A stretch of DNA of 64,000 nucleotides from Cryptomeria japonica. Its lineage: Eukaryota; Streptophyta; Pinopsida; Cupressales; Cupressaceae. Positions within the stretch are counted from its first letter, which is position 1. Every line of letters begins with the position of its first letter. Location of the stretch: positions 668,301,852 through 668,365,851 of the forward strand of contig NC_081412.1 of assembly GCF_030272615.1 (NCBI RefSeq), read 5' to 3'. The notes under the pieces were generated by a model that saw nothing but the letters and a program-made list of their open reading frames with translations, was not told the DNA's origin and ran no database searches. Both the position numbers and the translations under genes were made by a program. This document shows positions 57,023 through 64,000 of this stretch, in pieces.

Positions 57023-57908
57023 TGTTGGCATATGGACACTCCAATGAGACATTGTGTGTGATTCAAGGTTTTGTCATTGATGGAGACATTGCAATCCTAT
57101 GGCACCGACAAGACATTATACCGGCAAAGCATTACATAGGCAACCTTGCAATCCTATGGCACCGGCAAGACATTATACCAGCAAAACATTATTCAAGCAA
57201 GACAGTGCACCGACATTAGCAAGATCAATCTATACCGGCACCGGCATAGAAGATGTACACCGACACAGAAGAAAATATGTATACCGGCACAGAGGCCGAC
57301 AGGATTTTTGATATGTAATATTATGTTTATTATTGTAAGCCGACTTGGCAAATTGTAAAATGACTCTTGTATATAAAAGAGATCATTGTAGACATTTGTA
57401 GGATATGGATAGGAAGCAAAAGAAAAAAAGAAAATTATAAGGCAGACCTAATATGCGAATTGTAGGTCAAGGGTATATGTAAAGAATAGAGCAAGAACTG
57501 GTACTGAATCTGGCATTGAAGATGCTATTGTAAAGTAGTACAGATCATTGGATTTGCATAATCCTCATTGTAAGTCAGTGTGACTTCTTATTGAGCAGTG
57601 TGCTCTAGGCAGTTGGCCTTCCTGCATGTGCAGGCCCCTATTGTAAGTAATATTCTCTTATTGGCCAGTAAGTGAATATTGTGGGTCACAAATCCCACCG
57701 AGGTTTTTCCCACACCAGGTTTCCTCGTTAAACATCTTGTGTTATGGTGTTCCTTTCATGTGGATGTTTTTGATTCTATTATTTACATTAATTCTTGCAT
57801 ACCGGTATACTGTTACTTTATGTTCTGCATATTCTATTTTAAGAAAATTTCATTACCGGCCAGATACTGATTCACCCCCCCCTCTCAGTATCTATGGGAA
57901 CCCTAACA
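57023..57908 (+). repeat. Element E 3' LTR
   Basis: An 886-bp LTR from TGTTGGCATATGGAC to GGGAACCCTAACA. It has the same internal ~57-bp tandem pair (near 57085-57180) and a short extra ATGTACACCGACAC segment near 57252 not found in the 5' LTR. TATATAAAAG recurs near 57369. Confidence 0.93.
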
Positions 57909-57913
57909 AAGTG

Positions 57914-58765
57914 GAGTGTCCAAGCAGAAACTTGCAAGTTAGCTACGACTCCTAATTTTAGTTCTTAATTTAGGGTAGAGTTATTTGCTAAATAATAGGG
58001 TGAAGAGCTTCTATAAATTGAGAAGTTGGATTCATTTGTAGAGGTCCCAAATTGATGATTTGTGGCCTACTTAGACATTTAGAGTATTTTTGCAGACTGT
58101 TAAGAAGTTTGAGTTATTTTTGTTATACATTCATGGAGGTTAATATGAAAAGCAGCTTGTAGATTGCCTGATCTACATTTATGCTCTACCAAATTGTTCC
58201 ATGTAATCGGGTAACGTCTATTATTTTGATTTAGCAATGTGGTAATCTTTTTGTCTATCATATTATGAATCATATTGTGCATGTCAGTGGTGTATGAGAA
58301 TTACTGTGATAGGCCATATTGTTGATGATTTTATGTCCATAGATTTGTGAAATTGATGATTTTGTAGGTTTTCTGGAGGTCTGTTGTTGAATGCTAACTT
58401 GGATAATATTTGATAATTGTTCAGATTGCAGGGAACTAATTGAATAGTTTATTAAGTTGTAATTATATTGGTCTTTTCTTATTTCCCTTATGCTTTGCAT
58501 TTTATTTCCCTAGAGAGTCTTAAATCATAAAATACAAAAAGAGGAAGTGTAATTATCCATAAACTAGTGAGATTTAGCTCTAACCAGCAAGCCCCTTTAT
58601 AGGTATAACCACATCAACCATTGAGCTATCCATCACCATCGAGAGCCGACTACAAAGACCTTGGGGTAGTGAGTTCTTCCAAACTCGTTACTTTTCAGGA
58701 GAGGTGGTGAGTGTTTGTATAAAACTACCTGACTGTTGGTGGGTGTGTCAAAACACTCGTCAATA
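57914..58765 (+). repeat. D-family LTR carrying element E (third LTR copy)
   Basis: The LTR start is at about 51370-51379 (TTTTAAGTG) and resumes at 57914 after E and its TSD. It ends ACACTCGTCAATA at 58765. It served as 3' LTR of the truncated right-arm copy and is followed by a PBS-like site and gag start, so it was also the 5' LTR of a neighbouring copy. Confidence 0.9.
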
Positions 58766-59339
58766 GAAACTAGCGCTAGAAGGAGGGCCTATACTAATCC
58801 CCTCATAGGTGAACCACATATGCTACTTCCAAGAGATGGATTGATGCCCTTTACCCAACCTAACCTCAACAACCAGCAAGATGACATTCTTATTCAACTA
58901 TACAACTTTTCTTAGGACAGTACAAGAAATTACAACCATTGGTTACAAGTACGACAAGTCTTAGATAAGGAGAGACAAAAGGCTATACGTATAGAAGTAG
59001 AGGCACAAAGACAACTCAATCCTCAGGTGAACCCATGAGAAAATCTACAACCACCTCCTCAACCAGAAAATAGAGGTACTAAGTTGGATCGTATATCATC
59101 TTTTTCACTCGAGAGATTCCACTGAGTCCTTAGGAGTGGTTCTTCACCATCTGACTTAGTTGAATTAGGGCCTACCACCAGGAGGGAGAATAACAAAGCT
59201 AAGAAACAACCCTCAACATCCTCACCAGTACAGTCATCCATACCCAATGTAAGAGATCAACTGATCCCTAGTCCTCAGCCTATTACTGCACCTTTTGTGA
59301 CTCAATGTTCACCATCACTACCTTTGATGGCCTACATCA
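58766..59339 (+). pseudogene. D-family PBS region and gag N-terminus
   Basis: GAAACTAGCGCTAGAAGGAGGG directly after the LTR is in the PBS position. The frame continues with ETSARRRAYTNPLIGEPHML, PRDGLMPFTQPNLNNQQDDI, VRQVLDKERQKAIRIEVEAQ and SPSDLVELGPTTRRENNKAK, ending QCSPSLPLMAY where an LTR fragment begins. Two or three stops occur. The following gag residues (NYFNQDTTPLG) are found at 42700 on the other strand, so this is the missing N-terminus of the left-arm gag. Confidence 0.75.
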
Positions 59340-59488
59340 ACCATTGAGCTATCCATCACCATCGAGAGCCAACTACAGAGACCTTGGGGTAGTGAGTTCT
59401 TCCAAACTCATTACTTTTCAAGAGAGGTGGTGAGTGTTTGTATAAAACTACCTGACTGTTGGTGGGTGTGTCAAAACACTTGTCAACA
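59340..59488 (+). repeat. D-family LTR end fragment at the right boundary of D
   Basis: The last ~148 bases of the D LTR, from ATCAACCATTGAGC to CACTTGTCAACA, flush with TSD CCACC at 59489-59493. It is the inverted counterpart of the start of the left outer LTR at 29690. Confidence 0.9.
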
Positions 59489-59493
59489 CCACC

Positions 59494-59835
59494 TGCATCT
59501 ATCAATTTACTCACAAATAATAAATTTCATTTTAAACCTAGGATATGCAGCACACCATTAATCCTTTTTATTCTACCATCAGAAAACCTGATTCTAACTT
59601 TACCTTGATCAATAATCTCTAAATGTGAATCATCATCCAAGTACACCTTCCCTCCATTAAATTCTTCATATTCTAAAAACTAATCTCTATTGACAATCAT
59701 ATGAAAAGATACACCTGAGTCAAATAACTAGGCATCATTACCTGCATGAGTCGAGACAAAAATGTAATAAATGTATCACCATCTTCCTTCTCAAACTCAA
59801 GATCAAAATCAGAATCAATCTTCTAATTTTTATTT
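59494..59835 (-). pseudogene. Element C protease region
   Basis: Heavily decayed. Minus-strand pieces read SFDLEFEKEDG, a SHHM-like region near 59700 (TGTGTCTTTTCATATGATTG), EYEEFNGGKVYLDDDS-like sequence, and HILGLKMKF...KLIDAGG at the junction with D. These are typical of Copia protease through the LISVSKL motif. Many stops. Its identity rests on position and these motifs. Confidence 0.65.
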
Positions 59836-60560
59836 TTATTCTTTGCGGTCCTTATGGATGTGACATGGTTTACCACAATTCCAGCAAATGACTTTGGATT
59901 TTTTAAGATATTTTGATCTCCCTCTTGATTTGGACTTATCATGCTTCTCATTCTTCTTTCCTTTCTCCTTAGGTCTTCTACAAATAGTTAGGGCTTCCTT
60001 CAAACTTTGGGATACCTTCCTTTGCATCTCTTCACCAAGTAGGGCACCACCACATCTTCAGACTTAAAAATAGCAGAAGTACTACCGATAGACATAATAA
60101 GAGAATCCCACAAATCAAGCCAAGAACAAAGCAAGATATGGCATTTCTCCTCTTCGTTCATCTTAACACCAACAGATACTAACTGAGCCACCAACATATT
60201 GAATGCTTCCATGTGGTCTGCAACTCGTCCACCCTCTTCCATGTTCATACAATTTCTTCCTCAATAAAATCTTATTTAATAAAGATTTCACTTGATAAAT
60301 TTGATCAAGCTTAGTCTATAGCTTCTTTACAGTGTTTTCTTCCTGGACATTGATCATAACAGAGTCTGTTAGGTACAATCTGATTAGACCCTTGGCTTTT
60401 CGGTCCATAATATCATATTGAGATGCCACAGTAGGATCTAAGGGCCTTTGGACATTTGCATCAACAACATCCCATAGATCTTGATCTATTAGCAGATCTT
60501 CCATCTTCAGCTTCCACATCTTAAAAAAAATTCCATTAAATTTCTCCACCTCTATTTTCT
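59836..60560 (-). pseudogene. Element C gag (UBN2-type) with zinc knuckle
   Basis: Copia Gag in three frames. 60549-60316 gives MEKFNGIFFKMWKLKMEDLL, DLWDVVDANVQRPLDP and LIRLYLTDSVMINVQEE. 60248-60000 gives EEGGRVADHMEAFNMLVAQL and EEKCHILLCSWLDLWDSLIM. 60027-59836 gives a basic stretch (KGKKNEKHDKSKSRGRSK) and the knuckle CWNCGKPCHIHKDR, whose last Cys is Arg. Two frameshifts disable it. Confidence 0.88.
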
Positions 60561-60684
60561 CTAACGAACTTGCAATCTGAAAATTCCCATAACAAGATCA
60601 AAAAGTGTCTTCTACAAAAGCTCCCACTCAAATCTAGATTAGTTAAAAAAACCCAACAAACCCACAACTAAAACCAAAGGTGAT

Positions 60685-60699
60685 CAAGCTCTGATATCA
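60685..60699 (-). promoter_or_regulatory. Element C primer binding site
   Basis: The minus strand reads TGATATCAGAGCTTG about two bases inside the 5' LTR. It is the initiator tRNA-Met PBS (TGGTATCAGAGC) with one change. Bases 60561-60684 between PBS and gag show nothing else. Confidence 0.85.
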
Positions 60700-60701
60700 C
60701 T

Positions 60702-61571
60702 TGTAAGGAAGTTAAGTAGTGGAATAACTTCCTACACTAACCTTGAGTGGAGAGTAATGCAAATTTTTTTACAGATCATCATAACAGTTGTAGAAAATAG
60801 AAATATATATAATAACATTCAAACCATAACACACTGATTTACATGGGGAAAACCCTTTCGTGAGAAAAACCCTACACTCCAAAATCCGCCCAATATATTA
60901 TTCTACAATAAAAACTAGATTAAAATATACTTTCATAGAAATCTCTTCACATGAGTACCACTAATCAGAGATTCAGAGGTAACTCAATAGTTATAAGACT
61001 CTTATAGAACCTCTATCTCACACACCTCATATATAAGAGATACAATATAAGAAACCGTCAAACGGTATTAAAAAACCATGGGCTAAAACCACCTAATAAG
61101 GTGTAGCTGACCTTATCTCCCTTATAGATGCCCTATGACATGCCCCTCCCTTTTTACAGGTCATTTATGTGTCCGATGTATTTTATATTTCCTATTTCAG
61201 GAGTACAAACTTTCTGATGCCATAACTTGAGAACCATGTGTCCTATTGACAAACCGTTTGAAGCGTCATATAGCTGGCAAAGTGCTCTATTACCTTGTAA
61301 ATGGATATGTCATTTATGAACACTTTTAAGGATGTTTCAGGGATTCTAAATTCCTCAGAATCAAATTTAAACCTTTCATTGGATCCCTCCAAAACAAAAA
61401 AATTAATATCTTCAAAACTAATTGTGATCTTGCGATGTAAGTTTACCAGAATTCTTATCTAGCCAACCAGAAGTTTTGGGGAAAATTTAGCACCATTTTG
61501 TTCTCAAATAAAAACTTACTATAAATAATAACCTTATGTAAATGCAAGGTTGAGACACTATTTTCCCAACA
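60702..61571 (-). repeat. Element C 5' LTR
   Basis: An 870-bp LTR. In sense it begins TGTTGGGAAAATAG at 61571 and ends CTTCCTTACA at 60702. It is flanked on the outside by TSD ATTTT (61572-61576). The 3' LTR partner is 19644-20488. Confidence 0.93.
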
Positions 61572-61975
61572 ATTTTCCTATAGTTGTTGTTCTAGCATTT
61601 GACGATTCCTATAGCCACTAGAACCAGAACCTATGACTGTTCTTGCAGCCAAAGGTGAACAAAGTAGTTCATGTTTGTCAGCATTAGAATATCAATGGTA
61701 GTTAGTTGTTTGAATACCCTTCAACATTAAGGTTTCCTCTAGAATTTTATTCATTACATTTATGTGTGTTAATTTCAGTAATTTCCTTTGCTGCAGTAGA
61801 ATAGAATGGCTTTTGTTGGAACTTAGTGCACAAACTATGCTAGACCATTTCAAGTAATACATCCCTAGTTGACATTTAAATGAAACCTCCACCATAGAAT
61901 GATAACTATTTAGGATAGATATCTAATTCCTGAGTTTAGTTTTTAAGCCAAGTTATTGTTCCAATTGGGAAGACA
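61572..61975 (+). repeat. Probable right half of the 5' LTR of element G
   Basis: Non-coding sequence between C and a Gypsy PBS. It probably continues 19036-19643 after removal of C (TSD ATTTT). A possible LTR end is GGGAAGACA near 61975, eight bases before the PBS. ORFs here, such as 61895-61692 on the minus strand, have no support. Confidence 0.4.
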
Positions 61976-61983
61976 AACTTTTT

Positions 61984-62001
61984 TGGCGCCGTTGTCGGGG
62001 A
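61984..62001 (+). promoter_or_regulatory. Element G primer binding site
   Basis: TGGCGCCGTTGTCGGGGA, the kind of PBS found in Tat/Athila Gypsy elements. It lies just downstream of the presumed LTR end and about 105 bases before the gag start. Confidence 0.85.
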
Positions 62002-62105
62002 TGGTGCCAAACTAAGAACCTGTCATAGCCATGAGCTTTTAGTTTTTAGTAATTTACTATTTTAGTAGTTTAAGATAAGTTGTTAAATTATTTTTCTAAA
62101 TATGC

Positions 62106-64000
62106 ATGCATAGAAGAAGAAGAGATGTCCATAGTAGATTTCATCCTAATCACCCTAATAATAGAAGCCTTAATCTTGATGAAGCACCAGATATAAATCC
62201 TTTTGCTGCACTTTATCAAGCCCTAGATAATTTAGACTATCCTACATTTGAACTTCCAAAAAATTGCCTTCATTTTCTTTTTGGACTACCTGAAGAGGAT
62301 CACCACCCTTTATTTGTTAACCAAGGACCAATGGCAGGACATGGAGGTGGAGCTAATCCACTAAGAGATGGGGGTAATCCTCCACCTCTAGGAGGCGGCA
62401 ATCCACATGTTAACCCAACATTTGAATTTCCCATTTCTGATCTGCATGATAATGCTAACCTCAAAAACATTTTGGCTTCTTCTTTGCCTAAGTTCTATGG
62501 GATAGTTACAGAAGACCTAGACACTTTCCTATTTGAATTTGATGTCCTTTGTAGGAGCTATGATTACACTATAGATGCTCATAGACTTAAAATATTCCTA
62601 GCCACTTTGAAAGAATCTGCCCTGAGATCGTTTATGAGCTTAAGGAGTAACTCAATAGACACATGGGAGGAGATGTAATGATTATTTCTTGAGAAATATA
62701 AGGATTATTGTAGGGGAACTGACCGCCATGGAGATGATATCTTTAGGATGACACAGAAGGAGGATGAGAGTCTAGAAGACTATCTTGAGAGATTTCTATT
62801 TTGTGTCAAGAAGTCTAAACACAGCACTTTAAATGATCTCTCAAGTTGATATTTCTGAGGGGTATTAGTGAAGAATACACAAATGCTCTAGACCTTATGG
62901 GAGGTGGAGATATAACTCAATCATCATGGAATGAAATCAGCCAAATTTGTCAAAAGTATTCTAGGGCCACTACCAAGAAGAATAGGCATTATAAGCCTAT
63001 AATGTCCTCTTCGACAACAAGCTATGGAGTTTCCTGAATAGAGTTAAGCCATCTTCTGAAGGATTTTAAGGAAGATATTATAAACAATATGGCCACTCCA
63101 TTAGACACACTTCAATCCAAGAAGAAGCATGAAGAAGTTGAAGCAATGCTTGTAGAATTTTGTCCATACTGTAGGAAAAAGAAGAAGGATTGCAGAAGTA
63201 AGTTAGTTGCTAATCTTGATAATCATCATGTTCTTGAGTTTAAGCTAGTACATGGAGATGATGAACAACTCTTCTATTTTTCTCAAAGAAGGCCATAGGC
63301 CCCAAGACAAGAAATACCTCTCGATCCATTATCTTTTGTTGGTTCTTATGGGAATTCTTATGCACAAAATAATTAGTGGCAACCTCCATATGCTCAAAAC
63401 TTTGGAAATTTTCCACCTCAATCTTGGTATAACCCCCAAAGTTTGTGGTCAAATTATTCCAATCCTTCATCCCAATGGTAGCAACCACAAGGAAACTAGT
63501 CTCAACCTCAAGGGTCATGGCAACTTCCACAAGGAAATTGGATACCAAATTCTCAATGGAGAGGGGGGAAGAAATGGTCAAATCAACCTTCTACTTATTT
63601 ATAGCCACCTCAACAACCACAATAGCTTGCTATAATGCCACCCCTTGCTCGTAATGCCACTCCACCTAAATCTACTCAATTTCCATCTTAGCCTGTACCA
63701 AATACAAATAGTAAGACCCAACCACAAAAACAAGTATATTCTGTTGATCCTAAATAGTATCCTATATATTCTCTTAATATAAGTAATATTCATCTTAGGT
63801 CAGGGACTACTTTGTCTAATCCATCTTCTCTAGTCATTATTGAAGTACCATCAGAGAAATTCGTATTAGATAACCCTTTAGATCAGCCATCTCAATCTAC
63901 CCAATCCTAGTAGCCTAGAAGTTCACCTCTAGTGACCAGAATACCTCTATTTCCTTAGAGGTTACAAGCTAAGGAGACTGAGCAAATTGAAGATGTAAAT
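62106..64000 (+). pseudogene. Element G gag (Tat/Athila-like Gypsy), runs off the window
   Basis: The start is MHRRRRDVHSRFHPNHPNNR at 62106. The capsid core is SSLPKFYGIVTEDLDTFLFE, HRLKIFLATLKESALRSFMS, WEEM with two in-frame stops, then LFLEKYKDYCRGTDR and FRMTQKEDESLEDYLERF. After a one-base frame change, LIFLRGISEEYTNALDLMGG and VEFCPYCRKKKKDCRS follow, then a Gln/Pro/Trp-rich section. Near 63790 it has IHLRSGTTL, the LRSG motif characteristic of this clade. About ten stops make it non-functional. Protease and the rest lie beyond 64000. Confidence 0.88.

Larger units (their letters stand above)
51380..57908 (+). mobile_element. Element E: second copy of the non-autonomous B family
   Basis: A 6,529-bp element with perfect TSD AAGTG (51375-51379 and 57909-57913), inserted within the first ten bases of a D-family LTR. 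LTRs are 51380-52248 and 57023-57908. Order in plus sense: 5' LTR, PBS, Gag with coiled coil and four CCHC knuckles, internal TATA, accessory ORF, PPT, 3' LTR. As in B there is no pol. B and E sit in different hosts and orientations, so they are independent insertions of one family. Both Gag and accessory ORF carry stops. Confidence 0.94.
29690..59488. mobile_element. Complex D: head-to-head Gypsy pair inserted as one unit
   Basis: This 29.8-kb block interrupts C's coding sequence between codons of LIDAGG and QVVF, with perfect TSD CCACC (29685-29689 and 59489-59493). The left end starts TATTGACGAG and the right end finishes CTTGTCAACA; these are the same LTR end in inverted orientation, about 148 bp long. 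Left arm (29690-42702, minus sense): 3' LTR, accessory ORF, integrase, RT, RNase H, protease, gag. Right arm (42703-59339, plus sense): LTR, truncated pol, accessory ORF, LTR with E inside, gag start. An intact family member would be about 14.4 kb. The arms differ by roughly 12% at protein level in the compared region, so they are distinct copies. Confidence 0.88.
19644..61571 (-). mobile_element. Element C: Copia retrotransposon carrying nested elements B, D and E
   Basis: Outer limits are TGTAAGGAAG at 19644 and TTCCCAACA at 61571, flanked by the perfect TSD ATTTT (19639-19643 and 61572-61576). Removing B (6.6 kb) and D (29.8 kb) leaves about 5.5 kb, the usual Copia size. Sense is minus: 5' LTR 60702-61571, PBS, gag 59836-60560, protease 59494-59835, [D], integrase 28701-29689, RT N-half 27993-28700, [B], RT C-half and RNase H 20489-21388, 3' LTR 19644-20488. 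Both insertion points are exact within codons of C, which proves the nesting order. Confidence 0.93.

Noticed and set aside
29690..59488. D as a DNA transposon with 148-bp terminal inverted repeats
   Set aside because: The inverted ends are parts of an 863-bp LTR, the interior encodes Gypsy gag/pol, and no transposase is present. The 5-bp TSD and TG/CA ends fit integrase.
1..64000. Host cellular genes or tRNA/rRNA genes
   Set aside because: No frame matched a cellular protein family with support, and no tRNA or rRNA signature was seen; PBS sites only mimic tRNA ends.

Overview
The window is nuclear DNA of a seed plant with a large, transposon-packed genome. Every recognisable coding region belongs to a plant retroelement: LINEs with RNase H, Copia elements, and Tat-like Ty3/Gypsy elements. 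Several intact PBS sequences match the initiator tRNA-Met type. I found no cellular gene, rRNA, tRNA or CRISPR array. The look is gymnosperm-like, but the sequence alone does not prove the species. Nearly all ORFs carry stops or frameshifts, so these are old, decaying copies.

Layout. 1-3638: 5'-truncated LINE on the minus strand. 3639-5636: AT-rich stretch that looks like a long LTR. 5752-10845: LINE on the plus strand, split by a solo-LTR-like insert (6521-7861). 11132-17862: Copia element A, minus strand, with a perfect 5-bp TSD (CATTA). 17940-19035: 3' part of a third LINE. 19036-19643 and 61572-61975: probably the two halves of a 5' LTR of Gypsy element G, whose PBS and gag follow to the window end. 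Between them sits a nested stack.

The stack. Copia element C spans 19644-61571 (TSD ATTTT) but holds only about 5.5 kb of its own sequence. Element B (21389-27992; TSD TTTGT/TTTGC) is inserted in its RT gene. A 29.8-kb Gypsy complex D (29690-59488; TSD CCACC) is inserted near its protease/integrase boundary. Element E (51380-57908; TSD AAGTG) lies inside D, within the first bases of an LTR. D consists of two diverged copies of one ~14.4-kb Gypsy family arranged head to head: the left arm reads on the minus strand and the right arm on the plus strand. Both outer ends are the same LTR end in inverted orientation.

The most interesting biology is in D and in B/E. The D family has a Tat-like pol with an extra RNase H placed between protease and RT, and a degenerate Ty3-type RNase H. 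Downstream of integrase it has a separate ~1,200-codon accessory ORF preceded by its own TATA box and by GC-rich dyad-symmetric repeat arrays. B and E are two copies of a non-autonomous family that lacks protease, integrase, RT and RNase H. They encode a coiled-coil Gag with four CCHC knuckles, then a ~1,000-1,090-codon accessory ORF, again behind its own TATA box. Their LTR ends, PBS and polypurine tract match element A, a Copia element, so A-type machinery probably mobilises them. The D and B/E accessory proteins share an overall plan and may be homologous. If so, one accessory gene module with its own promoter has been used by two unrelated LTR-retrotransposon lineages.
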